64,000 nt of DNA from Planctomycetota bacterium (GCA_028291545.1 JAQGHR010000040.1:1-64000), one strand, 5' to 3'. Positions 35,140 through 44,076 are shown, numbered from the stretch's first letter. The notes: generated by a model from the sequence alone, not told the origin. Program-made: numbers and translations.

Positions 35140-35625
35140 TCAACCGCCACCGTGAGCCAGGTAGGCTTCGACCATCAGTACATTCGGGCCGGATCGCTTG
35201 ATCACGGCAAGGCGAGCCTGGGCGCTCGAAACTTCCTCAAGCTGCTCGTTAATGAACCACTGCAACGCGTTGGTCGCGATGTAATTCTTCTCACCGATGG
35301 CCAGCGTCATCAGGTCGTAGATCTGCTCGGTCGTGCGGATCTCGGAGTCGAGAGCGAGCTGCGCGGCGTCCTCGGCGGATCGGAAATCGTTGCGAGGCGC
35401 GGGCACTGCGGGGATTTCAACCTTACCGCCGGAGTCGATCACGAATTTGACGAACCGCATCGCATGCTCGCGCTCTTCCGCCGACTGCGTATAGTAGATC
35501 TTCGCCAGAAGTTTCAGGCCCTCGCAATCAAAGTACGAGGCGATGGCGAGATACTGGCTCGAGTTGCCCAATTCCTCGCGGATCTGGCTGTTAATCGCGG
35601 CGTTGAGAGTGGCGCTGATCAGCAT
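35140..35625 (-). CDS. ftnA: Ferritin-like iron storage protein
   Basis: The 161-residue four-helix protein has di-iron ferroxidase residues in the expected order: E18 in QIREELGNS, then EEREH (about 51-55), E in SEIRTTEQIY, and Q/E in NEQLEEVSSAQ. It fits non-haem bacterial ferritin (Ftn), which stores iron as a 24-mer in the cytoplasm. The helix-loop pattern and length are normal. It is inserted in the lipid/sugar block between GT9 and lpxK without an obvious link to them. Confidence 0.93.
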   Translation of the reverse strand: MLISATLNAAINSQIREELGNSSQYLAIASYFDCEGLKLLAKIYYTQSAEEREHAMRFVKFVIDSGGKVEIPAVPAPRNDFRSAEDAAQLALDSEIRTTEQIYDLMTLAIGEKNYIATNALQWFINEQLEEVSSAQARLAVIKRSGPNVLMVEAYLAHGGG

Positions 35626-35672
35626 CGTCCATTCCTGTCATGTTTGAAGATACGCCCGATTCCAGCCGAGGT

Positions 35673-36728
35673 CTACGTCGGATCTGGCGGAAGGAGCCGG
35701 CCGAGCGCCTCATCAAGGATCGCGCGGCCTTCCGTGATGTCCAGGCCGATCCTCAGCGCGCGGAGCGGTGTCGCCGCGAGCGTGCTCGTGCGCAGCTTTA
35801 CGGAATCCTTCTGGGTGGTCAAGATCAGATCCGCCCCGACGGATGCACCCCACCTGGCCAGATCGTCCACATCCGTGGCGGAATAAGGATGATGGTCCGG
35901 GAACGAACGGAATCCCACCGAATTGACGCCGAGACCTTGCAGCGTCTTTCGGAAGCCTTCCGGATTGCCGATCCCGCAAAAGGCCGCGACGCGCTGCCCA
36001 GTCAAGCTGGCGAGAGGTTCCGCGTCTCCGTGAGAATCGACCAGATCCAGCGGTGCGTGCCGAGCCTCGACCCACCTCAACGGCCCGGCGTGCCGCTCGG
36101 CTTCCGCGCGAATCTCCAATCGTCTCTCCGGCTCGACGAGGTCGGCCCTCGACAGGACGACGACTACCGCCCGCTTCAAGGATCGAACCGGTTCGCGGAG
36201 CAATCCCCTCGGGAAGATTCTCCCCAGTCCGAATGGTTCCAGCGCATCGAGCAGGACAATATCGAGATCCCGGCCCAGCCTCCGATGCTGAAAGCCGTCG
36301 TCCAGGACGAGCACCTGCGATTCCAGTTCCTCCACGGCCACATGCGCGAGACTGACCCGATCGGGGTTTTGCAGGTGCGGCACGTCCGGCAGGTTCTCTT
36401 CGAGGACCCGCCCTTCGTCGTTGATCCCCTCATCCTGCCCATAGCCTCGGCTGAGGATCGCAACTCGCAGGTCCCTCTGTCGGAACCACCTCGCCACCCA
36501 CTCGACCATCGGCGTCTTACCCGTCCCGCCGAGGGTGATGTTTCCGATGGAGATGACGGGGATGCCGACGCGGTGGGTTTTCTTCCAGCCGCGATTGAAG
36601 GCGACGTTGCGCAGCCCGACGCCGATTCCATAGAGCTTGGAAGCTCCATTCAACGCCACTCGGCCCAAATTCGCGGCCGGACCCCGGATGTCACCCCGGA
36701 CCAGGCGAAGATAGTCGGCCTCGTTCAC
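35673..36728 (-). CDS. lpxK: Tetraacyldisaccharide 4'-kinase
   Basis: The 351-residue protein has an N-terminal membrane-proximal segment and the P-loop GGTGKTP (67-73) in ISIGNITLGGTGKT, followed by ILSRGYG, VLVLDDGFQHRRLGRDLDI and a C-terminal FPDHHPYSATDV. These are LpxK signature blocks. It adds the 4'-phosphate of lipid A at the inner membrane. The start is a GTG at 36728. Its presence argues that the organism makes lipid A or a close relative. It is the most upstream gene of the block on the minus strand, with a MITE inserted about 130 nt upstream of its start. Confidence 0.95.
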   Translation of the reverse strand: MNEADYLRLVRGDIRGPAANLGRVALNGASKLYGIGVGLRNVAFNRGWKKTHRVGIPVISIGNITLGGTGKTPMVEWVARWFRQRDLRVAILSRGYGQDEGINDEGRVLEENLPDVPHLQNPDRVSLAHVAVEELESQVLVLDDGFQHRRLGRDLDIVLLDALEPFGLGRIFPRGLLREPVRSLKRAVVVVLSRADLVEPERRLEIRAEAERHAGPLRWVEARHAPLDLVDSHGDAEPLASLTGQRVAAFCGIGNPEGFRKTLQGLGVNSVGFRSFPDHHPYSATDVDDLARWGASVGADLILTTQKDSVKLRTSTLAATPLRALRIGLDITEGRAILDEALGRLLPPDPT

Positions 36729-36861
36729 GCGATACGTCCCCGAGAGGCGATGGTCATCTGGCCCCGCGGTATTGCCGAGTCCTTGAGAACTTCGAGGTAG
36801 ACTTCACGGGGGCACTCCCACTAGCTTGAGGAAGGCCCCCGCGAACGCCGCCTTTATTGTA

Positions 36862-37032
36862 GGCTCATGATGGGTTGCGGGGTGGCGGCGATGCAGGGCC
36901 TCGGAAAAGTAGGTCCGACTTCAGTCGGTCCCGTCCCCAACAAGAATCCCGGGACAGGACCGACTGAAGTCGGACCTACCGCAGGGGATCGCGAGGGACG
37001 ATCCGCCACCACCCCGCATCCCATCATGAGCC
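36862..37032. mobile_element. Palindromic MITE, copy 1, with 8-bp target-site duplication
   Basis: This 171-bp imperfect palindrome starts GGCTCATGATGGG and ends with its reverse complement CCCATCATGAGCC. An inner palindromic block, GTAGGTCCGACTTCAGTCGG, is repeated inverted on the right side. It is flanked by a perfect direct repeat TTATTGTA (36854-36861 and 37033-37040). It encodes nothing. It is nearly identical to the element at 54606-54775: one base insertion near the left end and one substitution in the central loop. Ends and duplication length recall the ISL3 family (GGCTC ends, 8-bp duplication), but no parent transposase is in the window. It occupies the gap between lpxK and the dehydrogenase gene, which otherwise shows no feature. 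Confidence 0.93.
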
Positions 37033-37106
37033 TTATTGTATTCGTTCAACGAGTTTGATCTATCGGCCGTTGGGACGTGGAGTCCGTTCGGTATTCGGCA
37101 ACTTCG

Positions 37107-38195
37107 TCATGCCCCCATGGCCTTGATGATTGCCTCCGCCATTTGCTTGGTGCCGACGGCGGTGGGATCGTCGCGGTGGGGCTTCATGTCGTAGGTGACG
37201 TGCTTGCCTTCCTTGATGACCTTGGCAACGGCCGCTTCGAGCCTCTGGGCGGCGGCCGATTCCTTCAGGTGTTCGAGCATCAGGACGCCCGAGAGGATCA
37301 GGGCCGTGGGATTCATCTTCCACTGGCCTTTGTACTTCGGCGCGGAGCCGTGGGTGGCCTCGAAGACTGCGCCGTTCTCGCCGATGTTCGCGCCGGGGGC
37401 GACGCCCAGGCCGCCGACGAGGCCGGCACCGAGGTCGGAGAGGATGTCGCCGTAGAGGTTGGGCAGGACGAGGACGTCGTATAGCTCGGGCTTCTGGACG
37501 AGCTGCATGCACATGTTGTCGACGATGCGGTCCTCGAACTCGATGTCGGGGTAGCCCTTGGCGACGTTGCGCGCGACTTCAAGGAAGAGGCCGTCGGAGA
37601 ACTTGAGGATGTTGGCCTTGTGGACGGCGGTCACCTTCTTGCGCTTGTGCTCGCGGGCGTACTCGAAGGCGTACTTGACGATTCGCTCGCTGCCGGTGAT
37701 CGAGATCGGCTTGATCGAGATCCCCGAGTCGGGACGGATCGTCTTGCCGTTGAGACGCTTGATGTCGGCGATCAGATCCTTGGTCTCGGGCTTGCCCTGC
37801 TCGAATTCGCAGCCGAGGTAGAGGTCCTCGGTGTTCTCGCGGACGATCACGATGTCGATCTTGGTGTCCGAAAAGAAGGTACGAACGCCCTCGAACTGCT
37901 TGCACGGGCGGACGCACGCGTAGAGGTCCAGGGCTTGCCGCAGGTAGACGTTGACGCTGCGGAAACCGGTTCCCACCGGGGTGGTGATCGGGGCCTTGAG
38001 GGCAACACCGGTGCGGCGGCAGGACTCCAGGACGCTGTCGGGCACCGGCGTCCCGGCCGTCTCCATGATGTCCACGCCGGCGTGCTGGATGTCCCAATCG
38101 ATCGCCACGCCGGTGGCATCGATGCACATGCGGGTCGCTTCGGCCAGTTCGGGCCCGACGCCATCGCCGGGGATCAAGGTCACTTGGTGGGCCAT
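37107..38195 (-). CDS. Isocitrate/isopropylmalate dehydrogenase family protein
   Basis: The 362-residue beta-decarboxylating dehydrogenase starts at ATG 38195 ([16 protein letters not shown]). It has the family's substrate-binding [10 protein letters not shown], the [13 protein letters not shown] segment with the catalytic Lys, and the long signature [29 protein letters not shown]. The overall form is that of NAD-dependent isocitrate dehydrogenases of the short homodimer/octamer type, which share the fold with LeuB. NAD preference is inferred from the family, not proved here. It stands alone; the MITE copy lies downstream of its stop. Confidence 0.9.
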   Translation of the reverse strand: MAHQVTLIPGDGVGPELAEATRMCIDATGVAIDWDIQHAGVDIMETAGTPVPDSVLESCRRTGVALKAPITTPVGTGFRSVNVYLRQALDLYACVRPCKQFEGVRTFFSDTKIDIVIVRENTEDLYLGCEFEQGKPETKDLIADIKRLNGKTIRPDSGISIKPISITGSERIVKYAFEYAREHKRKKVTAVHKANILKFSDGLFLEVARNVAKGYPDIEFEDRIVDNMCMQLVQKPELYDVLVLPNLYGDILSDLGAGLVGGLGVAPGANIGENGAVFEATHGSAPKYKGQWKMNPTALILSGVLMLEHLKESAAAQRLEAAVAKVIKEGKHVTYDMKPHRDDPTAVGTKQMAEAIIKAMGA

Positions 38196-38428
38196 CGTGG
38201 GCGATCTCTCCCGACGCGACGCGAGACCCCGTCGCGTCGTCAATCACGACCGGAGGCCCCCAGCATCTCGTCTCGAATGCTCGTTGGGAAAACGGGTTGC
38301 GGCGAACCATGCGGCTGCGGTAAAGTATGTCCTACGGCTGGACGTGTCCAACCCTACACGACGCGCCGATGTGCCGTCAAGCGGCGCATGGCCGATGCAC
38401 ACTCTGGAATCGAAGGACGACGTTCCTA

Positions 38429-38773
38429 ATGATTTGCCCGCCATTGACGCCCGCGCCGGTCGTCCTGGACTGGCTCGCCCGGCACCGTCGGCCCGTCAGC
38501 CTCGTGATGCACCTGATCGGTATCCCCCTGACGCTGATGGGCGCGCTGCTCGTGCCGGTTTACGTCGCGCTGCTCTCGCGGCCGATCTTTCTCTTCTCGC
38601 TGTCGCTTTTCGTCGTCGGCTATCTCATCCAGTTCCTCGGCCATGCGCTGGAAGGAACCGAGCCGGGCGAGATCCTGTACTTGCGGAAGAAGCTGGTCCG
38701 TTCGCTGAGAAAGCGCCTGCGGAAGACGATCGCCGCGACGGCAGCGAGGCAGACCCCCGGCCCCGTCGCTTGA
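38429..38773 (+). CDS. DUF962/Mpo1-like membrane protein
   Basis: The 114-residue protein begins at ATG 38429. It has two to three membrane segments (LVMHLIGIPLTLMGALLVPVYVALL and IFLFSLSLFVVGYLIQFLGHALEG) and the Mpo1/DUF962 pattern of a conserved His near the start (HLIGIP) and GHxxEGxxPG after the second helix. Yeast Mpo1 is a 2-hydroxy fatty acid dioxygenase; whether bacterial members share that activity is unknown. The C-terminus is basic. It is followed at 27 nt by the DoxX gene. Confidence 0.8.
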   Translation: MICPPLTPAPVVLDWLARHRRPVSLVMHLIGIPLTLMGALLVPVYVALLSRPIFLFSLSLFVVGYLIQFLGHALEGTEPGEILYLRKKLVRSLRKRLRKTIAATAARQTPGPVA

Positions 38774-38800
38774 TCGCGCAACTAACGAGAGGTCGAATTC

Positions 38801-39178
38801 ATGCCGAAATGGCGTCTGATCGCGGGATGGCTGCTCACGGGCCTCCTCGGGCTATTCTTCATCGCCGGCGCGATTTTCAAGCTGCTCCGGACGGAGATGG
38901 TCGTCAAGCAATTCGCCGAGATCGGGCTCAAGGATCAAGCGATCCTGATCGGCACCGGTGAACTCACCAGCGCCGCGCTGTTCCTGATCCCGAAGACGCA
39001 TCCCCTCGGCGTCTTGTTGCTCTCCGGCTACATGGGCGGTGCGATCGTCACGCACATGTCCCACGGCGAATCGTACGTCGGGCCATCGATCTTCTTGCTG
39101 CTGATCTGGGTCGCCGGGTTCTTGCGTCGGCCCTGGCTCTTGATCGACCCGCCCGCATCGAGTGGGGTCGCTCGCTGA
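38801..39178 (+). CDS. DoxX-family membrane protein
   Basis: The 125-residue protein has four membrane segments (LIAGWLLTGLLGLFFIAGAIFKLL, ILIGTGELTSAALFLIP, LGVLLLSGYMGGAIVTHM and IFLLLIWVAGFL), the layout of DoxX/DoxD-like proteins. In other bacteria these take part in redox or sulfur-related membrane functions. Nothing in the sequence fixes a substrate. It is close downstream of the DUF962 gene and probably co-transcribed. Confidence 0.85.
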   Translation: MPKWRLIAGWLLTGLLGLFFIAGAIFKLLRTEMVVKQFAEIGLKDQAILIGTGELTSAALFLIPKTHPLGVLLLSGYMGGAIVTHMSHGESYVGPSIFLLLIWVAGFLRRPWLLIDPPASSGVAR

Positions 39179-39690
39179 GAAGACGAGCCGAATGACGGGG
39201 AGGTCTTGATTGAGACCTCCGGGAAGTCTCCGCTCCATTATGTCCCTTTGTCGTGGGGATGGGGCGGATCGCGTCGTCTCGTCCCATTGCCGGGGGACCT
39301 CTCGGCAATTGGACTAGGCGGCTCCGGTGAAATCCGTAAAATCCGCCGCGTCACCTCAAGAAGCACATCCGCTACTACCGATAAAGTCTAGCAGGTCGAT
39401 CCGAAGAGCCCACCAAGGTGAGTTCGTGCTGCGGCATGGGCGAGTCTCGGGGGGGTCAAGGACCAGCAAACGTCAGGACTGTCGCGGCGGCCCAGGTTGG
39501 TGGAAGTGTTCGATGGGGCCGTCGCTTGGTGCCGAGGAACGATGCGAGCCGTGCCGCAGGGAAGCGGCCGGCCACCGACCGAGGCGCGGGTCTCCGCCGT
39601 GGACGGCCCAGGGTTGGATTGCGCGGAGTGATCCGCGAGGTTTGACCCGAATCCTGTCTCGTGGCGCTCTAAGTCAAGGACGGTCAGGCC
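39179..39690. other. 512-bp intergenic stretch with a small hairpin
   Basis: An 8-bp stem (GGAGGTCT at 39199-39206, AGACCTCC at 39213-39220) lies just after the DoxX stop. It could be a weak terminator, though no T-run follows. No credible gene is seen in the remainder, which must contain the promoter of the TolC gene at 39691. Confidence 0.4.
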
Positions 39691-41925
39691 ATGCGATTGA
39701 CCTCTCTCGGGAACCGGCTGGCTCTGGCGGCGGCACTAGCGGGCGTCGCTGCGCCCGGCCTCGGCTGCCGTCGCGGACCCTATATCGACCCGGCCAAGGT
39801 TGTCCCCCACGAGATGGGGATGACTGCCCAGGAGGACGCCGATGTGAAACAGGCGTCGTTCCTCCAGGACAACCTGTCGATGCCGCTGCCCAAGATGTCC
39901 GACCCTCGCACCACCTCGAATCCCGAGGGCGAGGAGATGTGGGAGATGACGCTCCCCGAGGCCATCAAGATCTACCTGGACAACTCCGAGGTTATCCGCG
40001 TGATCGCCCTCGGTGCCCAGGGCATCCCGGTCGGCGGCTTCGAACCGACGCCCCTGAACACCGGGGCCGGCGGCGCACTCGGCACGGGCACCCTGACGAC
40101 CGTCTACGACCCGGCCGTCCAGGAGACTCAGATCGCCCAGGCGCTCTCCGTCTTCGACGCCAGCCTGTCCGCCACGATCTTCTGGAACAAGAACGTCGCC
40201 CCGTTCAACAACGCCATCACCGCCGGCACCTTCCTCGCCGGTGCCAAGTTCCCGGTCGTCTTCACGCAAGAGTCGTCCAACGCCGCCCTGACCTTGCAGA
40301 AGAGAACCGCCACGGGTGCGACGCTATCGGCGGCCCACAACATCGTCTACAACTTCTCGAACAGCCCGACGAACGTGTTCCCGTCGGCCTATACCACGAA
40401 CACCCAGTTCCGCTTCAGCCAGCCCTTGCTGGGCTCCGCCCCGAACGCCTTCAACCCGAACCCGACGCCGGCCGGGCTGGAAGCCAATCGGGCGCCGATC
40501 GTGGTGCAGAGGCTTCAGACCGACGTCTCCGTCTGGCGGTTCAAGGCCGAAGTCATGGCCGGTATCCGGTCGGTGGAACAGCAATACTGGGCGTTGTCCC
40601 AGGCCCAGGTCCAATACTGGGCCAGCGAGACGGCCGTTGACCTGGGAGAGCAGATCCTCAGGCGAGAAGAGGCCAAGTACCTGGTCGGCAACGGTGCCCT
40701 GCCCAACGTCGCCGAGGCCGCCGAGCAGCTCGAACGGTTCCGGTTGGACTTCGTGGACAAGACGGCCAACCTGATCACGACCGAGCGGCAGCTCCGCAAC
40801 ATCCTCGGCATGCCGCCGACCGACAATCGCCGGATCATCCCGGTGACCGCCCCGACCGAGGCCCGGCTGGAGCCGAACTGGGAAGCCAGCCTCGCCCAGA
40901 TGGTCACGTTCCAGCCCGACATCGTCCAGAATCAGCTCCTCGTCCGGGTGGCCGAGCTTCAATTGCTCATCGCTCGCAACCAGCTCTTGCCGGTCTTGAA
41001 CCTGGACGCCCTGTATCAGCTCAACGGGCTCGGCCACCACCTGGACCAGGCCGAGGCCGTCATGACCGGACGCTCCATTCAGGCCATCAACCCGCTCTTG
41101 CAGGCCCAGCAGAGGGCGGCGGGCTTGAACCCGCAGCCGGGCCGCTATAGCGATTTCAACACCTGGCAAGTCGGCCTCACCTTCCAGATGCCGCTCGGGT
41201 ATCGAGGTCCGCTCGCGAACAACCGCTCGGCCCAGTATGCCCTCCTGCGGCAGCGAGCCTTCCTCCAGCAGGTCGTCCACCAGACCAGTCACTCCCTGGC
41301 CCGCTTCTTCCTGGAAGTGGACAGCAATTATAAACTGTTCAAGACCGCCGGCCGGCTCAAGGCCGCGGCCAAGCAGCGGCTCGACGCCCAGGCGGCCTTC
41401 TATGAGAACGGGACGATCACCATCGACCGTTATCTCGACGCTGTGAACCGCTGGGCCACGGCCGTCGCTCAGGAAGCGGATTTCCGAACCCGCTACAACA
41501 CGGCGATTGTCGCCCTCGAAGAGGCCAAGGGCACCCTTCTCGCCTACGACAACATCGCCCTTGCCGAAGGCCCCTGGCCCGCGAAGGCCTACACTCAGGC
41601 TCGCGACCAGCAGGCCGGCCATAACCAGCACCCGACCGGCGGGAGTGGCCCTTACCAGCCTCGCCCGATCAACGGACCGGCCCAGACTGATCCGGTCGCG
41701 CCGATGTTCCCGCCGAACGTCCCGCCCGGCAACACCCGGCCTCCGCTGCCCGCCCCCGGCGGCAACCTCGGCCCGGCCCCGATCCCCGCACCCCCGACAC
41801 TGCCCGCCCTGGAGCCCAACGTCTTCGGCCGCAACTTCGCCCCGGGTCCGCGAGAGCCGGAAGTCAAACCGGCCTCCTCACCCGCACCCGCCGCAGACGA
41901 ACTGCCTCCCCTTCCGGGCTCCTGA
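39691..41925 (+). CDS. TolC-family outer-membrane efflux protein
   Basis: The 744-residue protein begins with a signal peptide (hydrophobic core about 8-24) ending in GLGC; the lipobox is not canonical (Gly at -3). The TolC body follows, with two repeats of long helices (RSVEQQYWALSQAQVQYWASETAVDLGEQILRREEAKYLVGNGALPNVAEAAEQLERFRLDF and the mirrored block after residue 500) and the late strand segment NTWQVGLTFQMPLGYRGP. The last about 120 residues are Pro-rich and low in complexity, which is unusual for TolC. It forms the outer-membrane channel of type I or RND export; no inner-membrane pump is adjacent. The start ATG has AAGGA 10-11 nt upstream. Confidence 0.88.
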   Translation: MRLTSLGNRLALAAALAGVAAPGLGCRRGPYIDPAKVVPHEMGMTAQEDADVKQASFLQDNLSMPLPKMSDPRTTSNPEGEEMWEMTLPEAIKIYLDNSEVIRVIALGAQGIPVGGFEPTPLNTGAGGALGTGTLTTVYDPAVQETQIAQALSVFDASLSATIFWNKNVAPFNNAITAGTFLAGAKFPVVFTQESSNAALTLQKRTATGATLSAAHNIVYNFSNSPTNVFPSAYTTNTQFRFSQPLLGSAPNAFNPNPTPAGLEANRAPIVVQRLQTDVSVWRFKAEVMAGIRSVEQQYWALSQAQVQYWASETAVDLGEQILRREEAKYLVGNGALPNVAEAAEQLERFRLDFVDKTANLITTERQLRNILGMPPTDNRRIIPVTAPTEARLEPNWEASLAQMVTFQPDIVQNQLLVRVAELQLLIARNQLLPVLNLDALYQLNGLGHHLDQAEAVMTGRSIQAINPLLQAQQRAAGLNPQPGRYSDFNTWQVGLTFQMPLGYRGPLANNRSAQYALLRQRAFLQQVVHQTSHSLARFFLEVDSNYKLFKTAGRLKAAAKQRLDAQAAFYENGTITIDRYLDAVNRWATAVAQEADFRTRYNTAIVALEEAKGTLLAYDNIALAEGPWPAKAYTQARDQQAGHNQHPTGGSGPYQPRPINGPAQTDPVAPMFPPNVPPGNTRPPLPAPGGNLGPAPIPAPPTLPALEPNVFGRNFAPGPREPEVKPASSPAPAADELPPLPGS

Positions 41926-41952
41926 CGGCGAAAAAAACGTCCGAGACAACAC

Positions 41953-41994
41953 CGGGGTCGTCCTTCGTTTCGAGGGACGACCCCGAGTCGTTTT
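41953..41994 (+). terminator. Rho-independent terminator after the TolC gene
   Basis: A 15-bp stem (arms 41953-41967 and 41971-41985, one G-T pair) with a 3-nt loop, followed by AGTCGTTTT, lies 28 nt after the TolC stop. It sits between the convergent TolC and nucleotidyltransferase-like genes. Confidence 0.7.
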
Positions 41995-42015
41995 GGCCCA
42001 ACCGCGCCCCGCTGC

Positions 42016-42612
42016 TCAGCCCTCGGGGTCGTCGAGTATCTCCTGGAGCCGGCTCGCCAATTCCGTCGGCAGGCGTGAAAGCCAGGTCGCGTCGATCAGA
42101 CCCACGTCCAAGAGGTCGGTCAGGTGCATCTGGTCTTTGCGGCGGAACGAGGTCAGCTTCATCCTTACGAGGGCGTCGAGTCTGAGAAGCTGAAACGTCC
42201 CCGTTGCCTCCGACTCAGTCACGTCGGGAGCGGGCAGGACGTGATCGGGGCGGACCTTTTCGCCCGAGAAGATGACGTGGACGGCGTCTCGGGCCTTCGC
42301 GTCGGGGCCGTCAAGAAACATGTCTGCGCTCGCCGAGTGACGATAGATGAACCCGGCCTCCGCCAGAGCGTGTGTCGCGGCCTCCAGGTCGCTTCGACGG
42401 AGGACGATGTCCACGTCTTGCGTGTTCCGCACGGCCGCCTCATCCACGCGAGCCACCCACGCGGCGACCGCATTACCACCGACCACCGCATAGGGGATGT
42501 GATGCCTCTCCAGGGCCGAGGCGGCGCGCAATAACCGTTCGCGGACTCGTTCCACCGCGCGGATCATCCTTTCCCAGGAGACCTCGCCAATCGTCACGTC
42601 GGGCATACTCAT
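42016..42612 (-). CDS. Nucleotidyltransferase-fold protein (AbiEii/MNT-like)
   Basis: The 198-residue protein has the pattern of the minimal nucleotidyltransferase superfamily: HHIPYAVVGGNAVAAWVARVDEAAVRNTQDVDIVLRRSDLE, with G-x-N...T-x-D-v-D as the metal site, then a C-terminal helical region that includes LLRLDALVRMKLTSFRRKDQMHL. Such proteins act in toxin-antitoxin systems or on small nucleotidyl substrates. I chose ATG 42612, with GGGGAG 3 nt upstream; ATG 42606 is 9 nt from the same site and also possible. No antitoxin-like neighbour is next to it. The open frame continuing to 43962 is the antisense of the aldo/keto reductase gene. Confidence 0.8.
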   Translation of the reverse strand: MSMPDVTIGEVSWERMIRAVERVRERLLRAASALERHHIPYAVVGGNAVAAWVARVDEAAVRNTQDVDIVLRRSDLEAATHALAEAGFIYRHSASADMFLDGPDAKARDAVHVIFSGEKVRPDHVLPAPDVTESEATGTFQLLRLDALVRMKLTSFRRKDQMHLTDLLDVGLIDATWLSRLPTELASRLQEILDDPEG

Positions 42613-42801
42613 GAACTCCCCAAATTGGCGTTCATCACCGATCATCCCAGATCCGAGCCCACAAGGGGAAGGAGAAGCAGGCTTCAGGAAAATCAAATCT
42701 TTGTTGACCGCACCGATCGGCACGGCGAGAATGAGTCCACTCGGCGTCCTGGGGCCGCCGTACGGAACGATGTCCTGAGCGGATCGACGAAGGAACACCC
42801 G

Positions 42802-44013
42802 ATGAGCAATCCGTGCGGTGGAAGCGGCGGCGGCAACCGAAGGCACTTCCTCAAGGCGGCGGCCGTGACCGGAGCCGCGGCGGCGGCCCTCTCGCCCGAG
42901 GCCCTGCTGGCGGCGGATGCTTTTCCGACGATTACCCTGGGAAAGACCGGCACCAAGGTCACTCGCCTGGGGATGGGGACGAGCTGGACCGTTCAGCCGA
43001 GCTTCGTTCAGACCGCGATCGCCGCGGGCGTGACGTACATCGACACCGCCGAGGGTTACGAAAAGGGGAACTCCGAGAAGACCATCGGCGAAGTCCTTGA
43101 GCGGACCAAGAAGCGCAAGGAGGTCTTCCTGGTCACCAAGAACTCCAGCTACCGCAACGCGAAGGGCGAACGGGCGTTGGAGGTCTTCGAAGGCCCCCTG
43201 AACAAGAGCCTGGAGAGGCTGCGGACCGATTACACCGACGCGTATTACATTCACGGAATCTCGGGCGAACAGATCCCGATGCTGTTCGACAAGGGCGTGA
43301 AGGCGGCGTTCGAGGCGATGAAGAAGTCGGGCAAGATCAAGTTCGCCGGCCTGTCCTGCCACGACAAGGGCCTGGTCCAGGTCGTCGAGGCCGCCGCCGA
43401 ATGCGGATGGCTCGACCAGATCATGATCCAGTTCAACTATCGCACGATGGACATCGACAGCGTCAAGCGTGCGGTGGACATGGCGTCCAAGGCGAAGCTG
43501 GGCCTCGTCGCGATGAAGACCCAGGGTGGCGCCGGCTCGTTCCAGGAGAAGAGCGACTCGCCCAGGTTCAAGGAGTTCGTCCAGAAGGGGTTCAAGAAGG
43601 AGCAGGCCGCGATCAAATCGGTCTTCGCCGACGAGCGATTCCACGTCGTCGTCAGCGAGATGACGAATCGCGACATGCTCCGCGACAACATGGCTGCCAC
43701 GCGGGAGCCTCTGGACAAGAAGGCTGCGCTGCTGCTGGAAGAGCACAAGCAGAAGACGGCCCACCTCTACTGCCACGGCTGCGGCCACCTCTGCGAGACG
43801 GCCGCCAAGGGCGTGCCGGTCGCCACCGTGCTGCGATACCTGCGTTACTATTCCGTCTACGGCAAGCGGGCCGAGGCCCGCGCGCTCTACCAGGCGCTGC
43901 CGGCCGAAGCCCGCGACCTCGCCGCCGCCGATCTGGCCGCCGCCGAGAAAGCTTGCCCGCACGGCCTGCCGGTGGTGGAATTGATCGGTCGAGCCGATCG
44001 ATACATGAGTTGA
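42802..44013 (+). CDS. Tat-exported aldo/keto reductase with C-terminal Fe-S-like cysteines
   Basis: The 403-residue protein has a Tat signal (RRHFLKAA at 13-20, then a hydrophobic Ala-rich core) and an aldo/keto reductase barrel. The catalytic set is Asp and Tyr in YIDTAEGYEK, Lys in FLVTKNSS and His in AYYIHGI. The C-terminus has CHGCGHLC (about 325-332) and a later ACPHGLP. In related reductases this region carries ferredoxin-like cysteines, but here only about four or five remain, enough for one [4Fe-4S] cluster at most. It starts at ATG 42802 behind AAGGA. It is probably periplasmic; the substrate is unknown. Confidence 0.88.
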   Translation: MSNPCGGSGGGNRRHFLKAAAVTGAAAAALSPEALLAADAFPTITLGKTGTKVTRLGMGTSWTVQPSFVQTAIAAGVTYIDTAEGYEKGNSEKTIGEVLERTKKRKEVFLVTKNSSYRNAKGERALEVFEGPLNKSLERLRTDYTDAYYIHGISGEQIPMLFDKGVKAAFEAMKKSGKIKFAGLSCHDKGLVQVVEAAAECGWLDQIMIQFNYRTMDIDSVKRAVDMASKAKLGLVAMKTQGGAGSFQEKSDSPRFKEFVQKGFKKEQAAIKSVFADERFHVVVSEMTNRDMLRDNMAATREPLDKKAALLLEEHKQKTAHLYCHGCGHLCETAAKGVPVATVLRYLRYYSVYGKRAEARALYQALPAEARDLAAADLAAAEKACPHGLPVVELIGRADRYMS

Positions 44014-44032
44014 GTACAGACGACTAACAGAC

Positions 44033-44076
44033 GACCACGGCTGATTCCGTCGCCTTCGACGGAATCAGCCGTGGTC
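44033..44076. terminator. Perfect 20-bp stem between convergent genes, bidirectional terminator
   Basis: Arms 44033-44052 and 44057-44076 are exact complements around the loop CCTT. The stem ends 63 nt after the aldo/keto reductase stop and overlaps the last four codons of yacG (44065-44076). It is therefore likely to end transcription from both sides. Only a short pyrimidine run (TTCT) follows on the plus strand. Confidence 0.65.

Noticed and set aside
36867-37058. 63-residue frame inside the first MITE
   Set aside because: It spans a palindromic element and repeats in the second copy (54598-54834) with different ends; no protein is likely.
42016-43962. Very long minus-strand frame of 648 residues
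   Set aside because: All but its C-terminal part is the antisense of the aldo/keto reductase. Only the part from 42612 downwards has a ribosome-binding site and a recognisable nucleotidyltransferase pattern.
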